Notes under the pieces: generated by a model
Seen by the model: only the letters and a program-made list of their open reading frames with translations
Databases searched by the model: none
Told to the model about the DNA's origin: nothing
Source of the DNA: Bacillota bacterium
GTDB lineage: Bacteria; Bacillota; Clostridia; Peptostreptococcales; Anaerovoracaceae
Direction: 5' to 3'
DNA length: 64,000 nt
Assembly (NCBI GenBank): GCA_017445315.1
Contig: JAFSUI010000001.1
Location: 38,154 to 102,153, forward strand
Shown here: in pieces, positions 16,894 to 26,557 of the stretch
Layout of the letters: every line of letters begins with the position of its first letter
How positions within the stretch are numbered: the stretch's first letter is position 1
Translations under genes and position numbers: made by a program

Positions 16894-17343
16894 TTATTCT
16901 TCGCTTTCTACAGAAATATTGAGTTCACCTTTTATCTCTGAGTAGAGTCTCAAAATGGCGGTATAGGTTCCGACGCTTTTTATTGGCGAATCAAGTTCTA
17001 TTTTCTTTTTGTCTATTTCTAAATTGAGCTGAGCGCTTGCGGCCTCGGCGATATCCTTTGATGTTATCGCACCAAAAAGTCGTCCGCCTTCACCTGCTTT
17101 TGCTTTTATTGTTATGGATTTTTCTTTTAAAGCTTCAGAGAGTTCCTCTGCTGCCGCTCTATCCTCTGCGGCCTTTTGCGCGATGCGTTCTTTTTGTTTT
17201 TCCGCAGCGCGAATATTTGCGTCTGTTGCTTCTACCGCGAGTCCCTTTGGGAGAAGCATATTGCGAGCGTAGCCGTCGCTCACCTTGACTATATCTCCGG
17301 CCTTTCCGGAGCCTTTTACATCTTGTTTAAGTAGTACTAACAT
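16894..17343 (-). CDS. rplI: 50S ribosomal protein L9
   Basis: The 149-residue protein shows the L9 signature (GKAGDIVKVSDGYARNML), the long connecting helix (NIRAAEKQKERIAQKAAEDR) and the C-terminal rRNA-binding domain (GRLFGAITSKDIAEA). L9 supports reading-frame maintenance. It starts 3 bp after gdpP, so the two are co-translated. Confidence 0.98.
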   Translation of the reverse strand: MLVLLKQDVKGSGKAGDIVKVSDGYARNMLLPKGLAVEATDANIRAAEKQKERIAQKAAEDRAAAEELSEALKEKSITIKAKAGEGGRLFGAITSKDIAEAASAQLNLEIDKKKIELDSPIKSVGTYTAILRLYSEIKGELNISVESEE

Positions 17344-17345
17344 AA

Positions 17346-19184
17346 TTATTCTCTTTCCATTTCTTCTGCTGCTATGAGAATTTTCTCAATAACAGCTTCC
17401 GGTTCTTCTTCTATCTGTGCTCCGGCAACCGTGAGGTGTCCACCGCCGCCGAATTTTTCTAGGAGCAATTGCACGTTTAGGTCTCCCAGAGATCTTGCGC
17501 TTACGCATGTAATTCCTTTGTCGCTTTTTCCTACGACGATGCTTGCTTTTACGCCTTTGATGTTTAAGAGTTCGTCTGCGACCTGCGAGTTTATGACCTG
17601 AACTTCTGCCCCGCCGTCCTTTGTTATCGCGCATGCAATTCCACTTTCTCTGATTTCGGAATTTGCAAGCGCCTCGGCTCTGACCTTGAAGGCTATTTTG
17701 TCAACCTGGAAATACCTCTTGATCTCCGTGGTGTCGGCCCCCGAGCGCCTCAGCCAAGCAGCAGCCTCAAAGGTTCTTGCCCCTGTTCTTACGGCAAATC
17801 TATTTGTGTCGATTGTCATACCTGCAAGTAGAGCTTCTGCCTCTAGCCTCACGAGCGTCTTTCTGTTAAGGACGTACTGAAGCATCTCCGTTACGAGCTC
17901 GGCGGTCGATGATGCATAGGTCTCTATATATGAGAGCGTCGGATTTTCTATGCTGTCCTCAACTCTTCTATGATGGTCGATTACGACAATCTGATCCGTC
18001 ATCTCAAGAAGCTCCGGCGCCTCTATATAGCTCGGCCTATGTGTATCAAGAACCACAATTAGCGTGTCCTTTTCTATCATGCTCTTTGCTTGCTCTGTTC
18101 CGATGACATTGTACTTTTCCGCCGCGCGCACCTGCTCGTAAAACGCTCTGATATTTTCAGGAATCTCGTCAATTACTATAAATGCTTCCGTTCCGCAGGT
18201 TAAACAAATTCTGTATATTCCCATTGCGGAACCGAACGCATCCATATCTGCGTGCTGATGACCCATTATGAAAACTCGGTTTGATTGTTCAACGAGTTTT
18301 TTGAGCGCGTGGCCTACGATTCTGGATTTTCCTTTGTTGCTCTTTTCTACCGACTGGGTCTTTCCGCCGTAGTACTGGATTCTGTATGGATTTTTTATTA
18401 CGGCCTGATCGCCTCCGCGGCCAAGGGCAAGATCAAGTGCCGCCGCCGCAAACTCTGCTGTCTCCGAGATTTCTTTTCCTTCCGCACCGATTCCTATACT
18501 TAATGAGAGCGGAAAATCTATTCCTGTTTCAATCGCTCTCACCTCATCCAAAATCTGAAATTTTCCGGCGATCAAATCGTCGAGTTTGGATTTTTGGAAG
18601 TGGATTACGTACTGCGTTTCTTTGATTTTATCTATTGCGCCGCCTATTTCCTGCGACCATTTTCTGATTATCCTATTGAGCTCTGTGGAAACGACCATGC
18701 CGGTCTCCGATGATACGGCGTTTGTGAATTGATCGTAATTATCTACGTTGATTCTGCCTACACAAATCTGCTCGTTATCGTATCTCGTTCTTATCTCTTC
18801 ATAAGAAGTTACGTCATAGAAGAATACCATTATGGAGCCATTTTCCAATGCTTCCGCGGTTATTGAAAAACTACGGCTGTTTCTTTCTATGATCAATTCT
18901 TCTGTTTCTTTTTCGTCGATTGAGAGGTCGCGGTCCGCGGGTTTTTCTGTAGCTCCGCTATCTGAATCTGCCTCTACGCTTGATGCGGCAAGAGCCTTTA
19001 GGGCCTTCATTTTTACCCCGGAAAGAGCAAAGAAATCCTGGTCTTCCACGCCGCCAAAGGGGAAAACCTTTTCTATGCATTTATTAGCGCTTTCTACCTT
19101 ACCTTCCTCGTTAACGACGCATGCAGGAATTGGGATATTTGGCGCTTCTTTATTAAGTTCTTTGGTTTCTTTTTTGGGATCCAT
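17346..19184 (-). CDS. gdpP: GdpP-type c-di-AMP phosphodiesterase lacking membrane segments
   Basis: DHH/DHHA1 phosphodiesterase that hydrolyses c-di-AMP. The order is PAS-like region (about 15-120), degenerate GGDEF (about 130-270), DHH domain (FIMGHQHADMDAFGSAMG, VVLDTHRPS, VIDHHRR) and DHHA1 with the GGGGH motif near the end. Canonical GdpP is about 650-660 residues with two N-terminal membrane helices. This 612-residue form begins with a charged stretch (MDPKKETKELNKE) and has none. An extended -10 (TGGTATAAT) sits 35-43 bases upstream, so no longer start is available. It should be a soluble version. Confidence 0.93.
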   Translation of the reverse strand: MDPKKETKELNKEAPNIPIPACVVNEEGKVESANKCIEKVFPFGGVEDQDFFALSGVKMKALKALAASSVEADSDSGATEKPADRDLSIDEKETEELIIERNSRSFSITAEALENGSIMVFFYDVTSYEEIRTRYDNEQICVGRINVDNYDQFTNAVSSETGMVVSTELNRIIRKWSQEIGGAIDKIKETQYVIHFQKSKLDDLIAGKFQILDEVRAIETGIDFPLSLSIGIGAEGKEISETAEFAAAALDLALGRGGDQAVIKNPYRIQYYGGKTQSVEKSNKGKSRIVGHALKKLVEQSNRVFIMGHQHADMDAFGSAMGIYRICLTCGTEAFIVIDEIPENIRAFYEQVRAAEKYNVIGTEQAKSMIEKDTLIVVLDTHRPSYIEAPELLEMTDQIVVIDHHRRVEDSIENPTLSYIETYASSTAELVTEMLQYVLNRKTLVRLEAEALLAGMTIDTNRFAVRTGARTFEAAAWLRRSGADTTEIKRYFQVDKIAFKVRAEALANSEIRESGIACAITKDGGAEVQVINSQVADELLNIKGVKASIVVGKSDKGITCVSARSLGDLNVQLLLEKFGGGGHLTVAGAQIEEEPEAVIEKILIAAEEMERE

Positions 19185-19218
19185 TTCTTTTCTCGTCTCT
19201 ATAATAAGTGTAACAATT

Positions 19219-19227
19219 ATTATACCA
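19219..19227 (-). promoter_or_regulatory. Extended -10 promoter of gdpP-rplI
   Basis: TGG followed by TATAAT on the minus strand, 35 bases before the gdpP ATG. No strong -35 is seen. Confidence 0.6.
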
Positions 19228-19271
19228 TAGAGAGTCTAGGGACGAGGACAGTTTTTGTTGGAAATTTAAGG

Positions 19272-19301
19272 AAATCGGGTGCGCTCGGCACCCGATTTTT
19301 T
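19272..19301. terminator. Terminator-like hairpin downstream of parB
   Basis: A perfect 7-bp stem (CGGGTGC/GCACCCG, loop GCTCG) lies between parB and gdpP. The T-run is on the plus side (ATTTTTTC); the minus strand has only ATTTCC. It most likely ends the parA-parB transcript, but direction is uncertain. A degenerate half-repeat (GGCACGCTTGGCACC) follows at about 19317. Confidence 0.5.
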
Positions 19302-19360
19302 CTTTTTTTCTTATCCGGCACGCTTGGCACCTGATTCTTCTTTTCTGCTATTTGTATTTG

Positions 19361-20365
19361 TTATTTAATGGTCTTGATGAGGTCAATCAGCCTGTTCAGT
19401 TCATCCACACTGTAATATTCTATGGCAATTGCGCCTTTCTTTCCGTTCGTCACAATGCTTACCTTGGTGCCGAGGATGTCCTTTAGGTCTTGCTCAACCG
19501 CGAGAATGTCTCTACTCTTTTCCATTCTGCGGCCGCGAGGCGCTTTGGACTTTGGCTTTTCGCCCTGCGCAATACGCTCCACCTCTCTTACCGAAAGGCC
19601 GTCTGCTATTATTTTCTTTAAAACCTGGCTCTGGCGCTCCTTGTTTTGGATGGATAGAAGCGCTCTTGCGTGTCCGGATGTGATAGCACCTTCCGCGAGC
19701 CTATCTAGGGCTTCCTTTGGAAGACCCAAAAGTCTAATAGCGTTTGTTATGTAAGGTCTTGATTTTCCAAGGCTTTTGGAGACCTGCTCCTGGGTGAGGC
19801 CATAGGTCTTTATGAGTCTATCTATGCCTTCTGCTTCTTCTACCGGGTTAAGATCCTCACGCTGCATATTCTCAATGATTGCAACCAGCATATTTTCCTG
19901 GTCGGTGAGTTCCTTAATTATTGCAGGGACTCTCTTGAGGCCGGCCTCTCTTGCGGCGCGCCAACGACGTTCTCCCGCAACGATCTCATATCCAGTCTTT
20001 CCTTGTCTTAAGAGGATCGGATAGATGATGCCTCTCTCCCTGATGGATGCAGCGAGCTCGGATAATTTTTCCGGATCAAAATGCTTACGCGGCTGGTTTT
20101 CGTTTGGTTTGATATCATTTATATCTACGAGAATTACTGTGGCTTCAACGTCTTCAGCGTTTTGCGACAGTCTGCTTGCTTCGTCTTTTTCGCTTCCTGA
20201 TTTTTCTGATCCGGAAGTTTCAGCTGTAGCGCCTTGAGACGTGCCCTTTGAATCAGAAATTTTTAAGTCGTCGTTTTTGGTATTTTCTTCCAATTCTGAA
20301 GTGGGGTAATCCTCAAAGAGGGCCATTAGGCCTCTTCCAAGTCCTCTTTTTGGTTTTTCGGCCAT
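19361..20365 (-). CDS. parB: Chromosome partitioning protein ParB (Spo0J)
   Basis: CTP-dependent DNA clamp that loads at parS and spreads, organising the origin and recruiting SMC. The 334-residue protein begins RGLGRGLMALF, has a low-complexity linker to about 75, the CTP/ParB box (ENQPRKHFD, VAGERRWRAAREAG, AIIENMQREDLNPVEEA), a helix-turn-helix (TQEQVSKSLGKSRPYITN) and a C-terminal dimerisation domain. The arginine-rich start is the ParA-stimulating region. Its stop/start overlap with parA and the two parS sites just upstream of parA complete the segregation module. Confidence 0.97.
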   Translation of the reverse strand: MAEKPKRGLGRGLMALFEDYPTSELEENTKNDDLKISDSKGTSQGATAETSGSEKSGSEKDEASRLSQNAEDVEATVILVDINDIKPNENQPRKHFDPEKLSELAASIRERGIIYPILLRQGKTGYEIVAGERRWRAAREAGLKRVPAIIKELTDQENMLVAIIENMQREDLNPVEEAEGIDRLIKTYGLTQEQVSKSLGKSRPYITNAIRLLGLPKEALDRLAEGAITSGHARALLSIQNKERQSQVLKKIIADGLSVREVERIAQGEKPKSKAPRGRRMEKSRDILAVEQDLKDILGTKVSIVTNGKKGAIAIEYYSVDELNRLIDLIKTIK

Positions 20366-21135
20366 TATACACCCTCTCTTTCCAGGAACTCTTCGGCAAA
20401 TTCTATATATGCCTCGGCTCCCTTGGACTTTGGATCATACTGAGTGATGGCCATGCCGTAGCCCGGTGCTTCAGCAAGTCTGATATTTCTTGGGATTACT
20501 GTTGAATATACCTTGTCGCCAAAATATCTCTTTACTTCCTGAACGACCTGGGCAGATAGGTTGGTTCTTCCATCAAACATGCTGAGGATAACGCCCTCTA
20601 TCTCAAGGCCTGGGTTTAGACCTTTTTTAACAAGTTCAATTGTATTCATGAGTTGGCTTACGCCCTCAAGAGCATAGAACTCGCACTGAAGTGGAATCAG
20701 AACGCTCTCTACAGCAGTAAGCGAATTAATTGTAAGAAGTCCGAGCGAAGGTGGGCAGTCTATGAATATATAATCGTAGCTGTCCCTTACCTTATCTATG
20801 GCGTTTTTTAGCCTCTTTTCTCTTCCGTCTATCTGGACAAGTTCTATCTCTGCGCCAGCCAAATCAACGCTTGCAGGGATTATATCCAGTCCGTCAATAG
20901 CGGTCGGAAGGATGGCTTTCTGTGTATCAAAATCTTTATCTATCAGAAGATCATAGACGGTATAATCTAATGTCTTCTTCTTAATTCCTATTCCGCTTGT
21001 GGTATTTCCCTGTGGGTCAATATCCAAAATAAGAACTTTCTTGCCCTTCATTGCCAGGCAAGCTCCGAGGTTTATATTGGTGGTCGTCTTTCCAACACCA
21101 CCTTTTTGATTGAAAATAGCAATTGCTTTTCCCAT
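20365..21135 (-). CDS. parA: Chromosome partitioning ATPase ParA (Soj)
   Basis: The 256-residue deviant Walker ATPase has KGGVGKTTTNINLG near residues 11-24, DIDPQGNTTSG, and IFIDCPPSLGLLT. Chromosomal Soj regulates DnaA and origin segregation with ParB. It lacks the N-terminal HTH of plasmid ParA proteins. A TATAAT (21186-21191, minus) and GGGAGG lie upstream. parB follows with a one-base overlap. Confidence 0.97.
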   Translation of the reverse strand: MGKAIAIFNQKGGVGKTTTNINLGACLAMKGKKVLILDIDPQGNTTSGIGIKKKTLDYTVYDLLIDKDFDTQKAILPTAIDGLDIIPASVDLAGAEIELVQIDGREKRLKNAIDKVRDSYDYIFIDCPPSLGLLTINSLTAVESVLIPLQCEFYALEGVSQLMNTIELVKKGLNPGLEIEGVILSMFDGRTNLSAQVVQEVKRYFGDKVYSTVIPRNIRLAEAPGYGMAITQYDPKSKGAEAYIEFAEEFLEREGV

Positions 21136-21235
21136 ATTTCCTCCCTTTATATGTAGAACTTTATATTAGAATAAAACGCTTTTTTATTATACAATAAATA
21201 TCCGGCTTTGCATATACGATTGAAAAAATATTTTA

Positions 21236-21251
21236 TGTTTCACGTGAAACA
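21236..21251. promoter_or_regulatory. parS site 1
   Basis: TGTTTCACGTGAAACA, a perfect 16-bp palindrome matching the ParB-binding consensus, 100 bp upstream of parA. Confidence 0.95.
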
Positions 21252-21256
21252 TTTTA

Positions 21257-21285
21257 TAAAAAAGACGCGTATCTTATACGCGCCG
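21257..21285 (-). terminator. Terminator of the rsmG operon, between two parS sites
   Basis: The stem CGCGTAT/ATACGCG (loop CTT) is followed on the minus strand by TCTTTTTT. It ends leftward transcription from mnmE-mnmG-rsmG before parA and leaves a parS site on each side. Confidence 0.8.
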
Positions 21286-21294
21286 TTAAAACGA

Positions 21295-21310
21295 TGTTTC
21301 ACGTGAAACA
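21295..21310. promoter_or_regulatory. parS site 2
   Basis: A second identical TGTTTCACGTGAAACA, 59 bp from site 1 start to start. Confidence 0.95.
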
Positions 21311-21367
21311 TTCTTGGTGATTCTTAAGTTTGTTTTATTTTTACGTCTCTTTTAGTTTCTTTACTAT

Positions 21368-22105
21368 CTACAACGGCTCCTTCTTTGGAGTTCCGGCTTT
21401 TCTTGGATATTTGGCAGGGGTTAACTTATTCTTTTTTATGATGACAAGCGTGTGGTCACCTTCTCCTTTTTTACTTCTTATGAGTTCACCGCCAAGAAGT
21501 CTTATTGCTTTTGCCGCTGCTTTTAATTCATTATCAAGCTTTTCTCCCGCTGTTTTATATGCGATAAGTGCTCCTCCAACTTTCACAAAGGGCAGTGCAT
21601 ATTCTGCAAGAACGCTCATTTCCGCAACCGCTCTTGATACGACCAGGTCAAAGTTTTCTCTGTATTCTTCTTTTTGTGCAAGATCTTCCGCTCTTCCGTG
21701 CAAGGTTTCTACATTATATATCTCGCACTTAGCTGAAAGCTCATCAATTATTTTTAGACGCTTTGCAAGAGAATCTACGAGCGTAAACTTTTTCTCAGGC
21801 GCCATTATCGCAAGGGGAATTCCGGGAAATCCGCCGCCGGTTCCTAGATCTAAAACAGTCTCTACATCTTGAAATTCAGCCGTTTTCAAGGCGGCAAGAG
21901 AATCAATATAATGCTTTTCTACAAACTCATCGGGCTCCTTAATTGCCGTAAGATTAACCTTCTCATTCCACTCAAGAACGCCATCCATATAAGAGGAAAG
22001 CTTTTCTACTTCCTTCTTTGTCACTTCTATTCCGGCCTTTTTTAGTCCAAGCGTCACATAGTCCGAGCTTTTTAGAGATACTGTCTTTTGGCTATTTTCA
22101 CTCAT
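21368..22105 (-). CDS. rsmG: 16S rRNA (guanine527-N7)-methyltransferase
   Basis: Methylates G527 in the 530 loop of 16S rRNA; loss gives low-level streptomycin resistance in other species. The 245-residue protein shows NEKVNLTAI, the SAM site [17 protein letters not shown], and [25 protein letters not shown] (cut to motifs VVSRAVAEM and LPFVKVGG). It overlaps the mnmG stop by 4 bases, the standard gidA-gidB pairing. Confidence 0.96.
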   Translation of the reverse strand: MSENSQKTVSLKSSDYVTLGLKKAGIEVTKKEVEKLSSYMDGVLEWNEKVNLTAIKEPDEFVEKHYIDSLAALKTAEFQDVETVLDLGTGGGFPGIPLAIMAPEKKFTLVDSLAKRLKIIDELSAKCEIYNVETLHGRAEDLAQKEEYRENFDLVVSRAVAEMSVLAEYALPFVKVGGALIAYKTAGEKLDNELKAAAKAIRLLGGELIRSKKGEGDHTLVIIKKNKLTPAKYPRKAGTPKKEPL

Positions 22106-23991
22106 TTCTTTCTTCTTTCTTTTTCAAGATATACGAGGAGAACGTTTATGTCGGCAGGGGAAACACCAGAAATTCTTGATGCTCTGCCGATTGACTCAGG
22201 TCTCTGCGCATCAAGCTTTTGTGCGGCTTCTATTCTTAAGCCCTTCATATTCAGATAATCAAGATCATCCGGAAGTAGCCTGTTTTCTAGCTTCCTAAAT
22301 CTTTCCACTTGCTCTCTCTGCTTCTCAATATATCCGCTATATTTTATTTCTACAGCAATCTGAGCTCTGGCATGGCGAGAAAGTAGGGGACGGTTCTCAT
22401 CAATTTCTGCGAGGTTATCGTAGCTTACTTCCGGCCTTTTTAGAAGTTCCGAAAGTGCTACACTTCCTGAAATTTCAGTGCTTCCAAGACTTAAGAGGAA
22501 TGGGTTTGCAAGGACGGGTTTTACCATTGTTTCTTCAAGGCGCCTTCTTTCGTCTTCTACTTCCTTCTTCTTTTTTAGGAATAGTTGATAGCGTTCCTCC
22601 GATGCCAGCCCGAGCTCATAAGACCTCTTTGTCAAACGGTCGTCTGCGTTGTCTTGCCGTAGAAGGAGCCTATATTCCGCTCTGGACGTCATTATTCTAT
22701 AAGGCTCGTTAGTACCTTTAGTCACTAAATCGTCGATTAGAACGCCAATATAAGCCTCGTTTCTTCCAAGAACCAGCGGATTTTTACCATTTATTAACAT
22801 ATTTGCGTTAATCCCGGCCATTATTCCCTGTGCAGCCGCTTCTTCATAACCGGAGCTTCCATTAAACTGTCCTGCACAAAAAAGATTTTTTATTATCTTG
22901 CTCTCAAGACTCGGCTTAAGAGAGAGCGGATCCACGCAGTCATATTCGATTGCATATGCGGGTTTTGTTATCTCTATATTTTCTAGTCCTGCGATGCTAT
23001 GATAAAATTCCCATTGCACATCTTCAGGAAGACTTGAGCTCATTCCCTGAATATACATTTCTTCTGTCTCAAGTCCTTCGGGTTCTATAAAGAGCTGATG
23101 TCTCTCTTTGTCTGCGAACCTGTTTACCTTATCTTCAATAGAAGGGCAGTATCGCGGACCGACTCCTTCTATCTGTCCGCCAAAGAGTGCAGACCTATGA
23201 ATATTTTTTCTTATTATTTCATGTGTCCTCTCGTTGGTATAAGTCAGCCAACAAGAAATCTGATCTCGCTCAAGCGCTTCATTCATAAAGGAGAAGGGAA
23301 CTATCTCCGCATCGCCTTTTTGCTCCTGCATCTTTTCATAATCAAAGGTGCTCGCTATCGCTCTTGCAGGTGTTCCCGTTTTGAATCGACGCATTGGAAG
23401 CCCGCATTTTTCAAGGCTTTCAGCGAGTTTGTTGGATGGCTTCATGCCGGCAGGCCCGCTCTCCGTTACGCTTTCTCCAATAAATATTTTTCCGCGAAGA
23501 AAAGTTCCTGTCGCTATAACAACAGCTTTCGCAGAGTAATTTGCAGTGCTTGTTACAACGCCAACAACGCGCGGTGATTCTTCTTGCGACTTATCAAATA
23601 AAAGATCAATCGCTTCTTCTTCTCTAAGCGTCAGGTTCTCCTGAGACTCAATTGTTTTAAGCATCTCGCGATGATACCAGGCTTTATCTGCCTGTGCTCT
23701 CAGAGAATGAACGGCGGGACCTTTTGCGGTGTTAAGCATGCGGCTCTGGATGAAGGTCTTATCAATATTAATTCCCATTTCGCCGCCGAGCGCGTCTATT
23801 TCTCGAACTAGGTGACCTTTTCCGGTGCCCCCAATTGCCGGGTTACAGGGCATCATCGCAACGGATTCAATGTCTGTAACGAGCATCAAAGTTTTACTTC
23901 CAAGGCGCGCCGAAGCGAGGGCCGCTTCACAACCTGCGTGCCCTCCACCGATAACGACAATATCAAATTCTTCGGTAAAATTATTTTTCAT
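22102..23991 (-). CDS. mnmG: tRNA uridine-5-carboxymethylaminomethyl modification enzyme MnmG
   Basis: FAD enzyme that with MnmE modifies the wobble uridine of tRNAs. The 629-residue protein has the FAD loop [41 protein letters not shown], the Cys-containing [10 protein letters not shown] motif and the C-terminal helical MnmE-binding domain ([17 protein letters not shown] in related form). It lies 17 bp after mnmE, so the two subunits of the modifying complex are co-expressed. Confidence 0.97.
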   Translation of the reverse strand: MKNNFTEEFDIVVIGGGHAGCEAALASARLGSKTLMLVTDIESVAMMPCNPAIGGTGKGHLVREIDALGGEMGINIDKTFIQSRMLNTAKGPAVHSLRAQADKAWYHREMLKTIESQENLTLREEEAIDLLFDKSQEESPRVVGVVTSTANYSAKAVVIATGTFLRGKIFIGESVTESGPAGMKPSNKLAESLEKCGLPMRRFKTGTPARAIASTFDYEKMQEQKGDAEIVPFSFMNEALERDQISCWLTYTNERTHEIIRKNIHRSALFGGQIEGVGPRYCPSIEDKVNRFADKERHQLFIEPEGLETEEMYIQGMSSSLPEDVQWEFYHSIAGLENIEITKPAYAIEYDCVDPLSLKPSLESKIIKNLFCAGQFNGSSGYEEAAAQGIMAGINANMLINGKNPLVLGRNEAYIGVLIDDLVTKGTNEPYRIMTSRAEYRLLLRQDNADDRLTKRSYELGLASEERYQLFLKKKKEVEDERRRLEETMVKPVLANPFLLSLGSTEISGSVALSELLKRPEVSYDNLAEIDENRPLLSRHARAQIAVEIKYSGYIEKQREQVERFRKLENRLLPDDLDYLNMKGLRIEAAQKLDAQRPESIGRASRISGVSPADINVLLVYLEKERRKK

Positions 23992-24008
23992 CTATCGGGT
24001 TTCTTTTA

Positions 24009-25406
24009 CTATTTTCCCAAACAGAATCTACTAAAGACTTGATCAATTACATCTTCCCTAACAGAATCTCCCGTGATAAATCCAAGGTGTTCATAAGCAG
24101 AAGAAATATCTATTTCTATTAATTCTAGCGGCGATCTGTTTTTTGCGGAGCTTATTGCATCCTTAACTGACTTTGCTGCCTCCTGAAGCATCGTTTGATG
24201 TCTAACATTTGTAACGACGCTTCCGCTTTTATTTGAGGATTTTCCCTTTGCAAAATTTTCATCCGAATAGCCGGAGGCCTTGAAAATAGCCTCTTCCACG
24301 GCTTTGATTCCGCCATCTTCTTTTAGGGAAATAACTATATAGGGAAGGGGATTTGAGAAATTTCTCATATCCTCATCGGAAAGCAAAAGCCCCTTATCTT
24401 CTTTGTTAAAAATGACGAGCGAAGGTGTTTCTTCAAGAAGATTCTTTAATGCAAAATCTTCCTCGGTTATTTTTTCGGAACCGTCTATCAAAAGAAGTGC
24501 AAAGTCCGCATCCTTAAGAGACATTCTGCTTCTCTCAATTCCTATCTTCTCAACGACGTCCTCTGTTTCTCTTATTCCTGCTGTGTCAGTAATTCTAACG
24601 GGAATTCCCCTTATATTTGCAAACTCTTCAATGGTGTCTCTGGTTGTTCCCGGAATTTCCGTTACGATTGCGCGAGACTCTTTTAGGAGCGCGTTCATGA
24701 GTGAGGATTTTCCCACATTGGGTCTTCCAACTATTACAACAGAAAATCCATCTCTAAGAATTTTTCCTGCCTTGCTGCTCTCTATCAGTTCACTAATATC
24801 TTTCGAAACTTCTTCCAGCCTCTCTATTAATTTTCCGTAGGTCAGTTCTTCTATGTCTTCATCGGGATAATCTATATTGACAAAAACATCAACAAGAACT
24901 TCGGTTAGGGCGTTTCTAATCCTTGAAATTTCAACGGAAAACTTACCTTCGAGTTGCGATATTGCGGCGTCGAGCGATGCATCGGTCTTTGCATTTATTA
25001 CGTCTATTACTGCTTCTGCTTGAGAAAGATCCATTCTTCCGTTTAGGAATGCTCTCTTTGTGAACTCTCCGGGCTCCGCCATGCGCGCGCCTTCTCTTAA
25101 GACGAGCGAGATAACCTTTGATAGGGGAATGCGTCCGCCGTGACAGTTGATTTCAACTACGTCTTCTCTGGTATAGGTTGCGGGGGCCGGCATAAAGCAT
25201 GCCATTACCTCATCTATTGTTTCGCCGTTTTCAGGATCCACGATATGCCCATAGGTAAGCTCGCGAGGGGAAACAGCATTACCTTTTCCACAAACAAAAA
25301 TCCTCCCAAGTATATCCTTTGCCTCGGGACCGCTTATTCTTATTATTCCAATTCCGCCTTCTCCTGAAGGGGTGGCTATTGCTGCAATTGTTTCTTTGAT
25401 ATCCAT
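24009..25406 (-). CDS. mnmE: tRNA modification GTPase MnmE
   Basis: Partner of MnmG. The 465-residue protein has the N-terminal folate-binding domain (TIAAIATPSGEGGIGIIRISG in part, GEFTKRAFLNGRMDLSQAEAV), a G domain with GRPNVGKSSLMN, TEIPGTTRDTIEE, DTAGIRETED and NKED, and the C-terminal FCLGK carrying the essential cysteine. The start is ATG 25406 (MDIKETIAAI); the longer reading to 25481 runs into palindromic element B. The Shine-Dalgarno is weak. Confidence 0.96.
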   Translation of the reverse strand: MDIKETIAAIATPSGEGGIGIIRISGPEAKDILGRIFVCGKGNAVSPRELTYGHIVDPENGETIDEVMACFMPAPATYTREDVVEINCHGGRIPLSKVISLVLREGARMAEPGEFTKRAFLNGRMDLSQAEAVIDVINAKTDASLDAAISQLEGKFSVEISRIRNALTEVLVDVFVNIDYPDEDIEELTYGKLIERLEEVSKDISELIESSKAGKILRDGFSVVIVGRPNVGKSSLMNALLKESRAIVTEIPGTTRDTIEEFANIRGIPVRITDTAGIRETEDVVEKIGIERSRMSLKDADFALLLIDGSEKITEEDFALKNLLEETPSLVIFNKEDKGLLLSDEDMRNFSNPLPYIVISLKEDGGIKAVEEAIFKASGYSDENFAKGKSSNKSGSVVTNVRHQTMLQEAAKSVKDAISSAKNRSPLELIEIDISSAYEHLGFITGDSVREDVIDQVFSRFCLGK

Positions 25407-25432
25407 ATTCCCAATGATACTACAAAGCGTAG

Positions 25433-25676
25433 GTAAACGCAAAGATGATGGCGGAGCGAAGTTGAATACACACCACGCCACGCCCTTTCATATCGTGCAA
25501 TTATATTACTCAATAAAAAAGGACTTTCGGGAGTTGGATAAAACTCGTCCTTCGGACTCAAACATTATCCAACATCCAACGAAAGTCTTTTTTATTTTCG
25601 TATAATTGCTACGACATTCAAGAGGACGTTCTGTGGTATGTTCATCAACGTCGCTCCGCGCCATCTTTACGTTTAC
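25433..25676. repeat. Long palindromic intergenic element, copy B, also a bidirectional terminator
   Basis: The arms start GTAAACGCAAAGATG (left) and, on the other strand from the right end, GTAAACGTAAAGATGG. Similarity continues for about 110 bp per arm (GGAGCGAAGTTGA / GGAGCGACGTTGA, GCAATTATA, AATAAAAAAG). The inner stem GACTTTCG...GTTGGATAA / TTATCCAAC...CGAAAGTC, with AATAAAAAAG outside it, gives T-runs on both strands, so it likely terminates jag. Its right end covers the jag stop codon. Confidence 0.85.
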
Positions 25677-26533
25677 TTAACGTCTATTACTACGCGTCTC
25701 AAAGGATCCTGTCCTTCGCTTCTTGTAACTACGCGTCCGTCCTTTTGGAGCGTCGCATGAATTACCTTTCTTTCATAAGGATTCATCGGCTCGAGCTTGA
25801 AGCTTCTTCTGGAGCGTGCAACCTTGTCAGCCATACGCATTGCGAGCTTCTCAAGAGTCTTCTCTCTCTTTGCTCTGTAGTTCTCGGCATCAACTACAAC
25901 TCTTACGTATTCGCCGCCTGCTTTGTTTACAACCAGGCTTGTGAGATACTGAATTGCATCAAGCGTTGCGCCACGCTTTCCGATGATTGTTCCGGAATCT
26001 TTTCCGTCAATGAACATATAAACGTCTTTTCCGTCAGTCTTTCCAACGGCTGTAACATCAATGTCCATCGCCTTTATAATCTCCTGAAGGAATGTGAAAC
26101 CCTCATTTTCTCCGAGATCCTTTAGGCTCTCAATATCAACTTCCGGTGTTACGTGTTCAATATTTTCGATTTCTTTTTCAAAATCGATGTTTTCTTTTTC
26201 TTCTTTTGCTGCGGCCTTCTTCTCATGTCTATTTGACTTCTCGGCCTTTTCTACTTTTTCTGTCTTTGTCTCTTTTGCTTTATCGTTTGAATGCTTCTGC
26301 GTATTCTTTTTCTTTGCGCCAAACGGTTTCTTTGGCGTTTCTTCTTCTACGTCGGGAACCTTCTTTGTGACTCTTACAAAGGCAAGCTTTCTTCCGAGCC
26401 CTGTTCCGAGGAAGCCCTTTGTTGGTTCGTCGAGAACCTCTACTTCCACATCATCAATACCGACTCCGAGCTCATCCAGCGCAAGCTGAACGGCGGTATC
26501 CACGTCGGTTCCGTATTTTTCTGTTGAGTTCAT
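25673..26533 (-). CDS. jag: Jag/KhpB RNA-binding protein
   Basis: A 286-residue protein: Jag-N domain (about 1-55, VDTAVQLALDELGVGIDDVEVEVL in part, TKGFLGTGLGRK), a Lys/Glu-rich linker (about 65-120), then a KH domain with GKRGATLDAIQYL and an R3H domain ending ARSRRSFKLEPMNPYERKVIHATLQ (motif NPYERKVIH). KhpB acts with KhpA as an RNA chaperone and affects cell division and wall synthesis in streptococci. It follows yidC by 24 bp, as in nearly all Firmicutes. Confidence 0.95.
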   Translation of the reverse strand: MNSTEKYGTDVDTAVQLALDELGVGIDDVEVEVLDEPTKGFLGTGLGRKLAFVRVTKKVPDVEEETPKKPFGAKKKNTQKHSNDKAKETKTEKVEKAEKSNRHEKKAAAKEEKENIDFEKEIENIEHVTPEVDIESLKDLGENEGFTFLQEIIKAMDIDVTAVGKTDGKDVYMFIDGKDSGTIIGKRGATLDAIQYLTSLVVNKAGGEYVRVVVDAENYRAKREKTLEKLAMRMADKVARSRRSFKLEPMNPYERKVIHATLQKDGRVVTRSEGQDPLRRVVIDVK

Positions 26534-26557
26534 TATTTTCCTCCAACGGCGAGGCCG

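Noticed and set aside
21236-21310. Transposon-end inverted repeats
   Set aside because: The two identical palindromes match the parS consensus beside parAB, which explains them fully.
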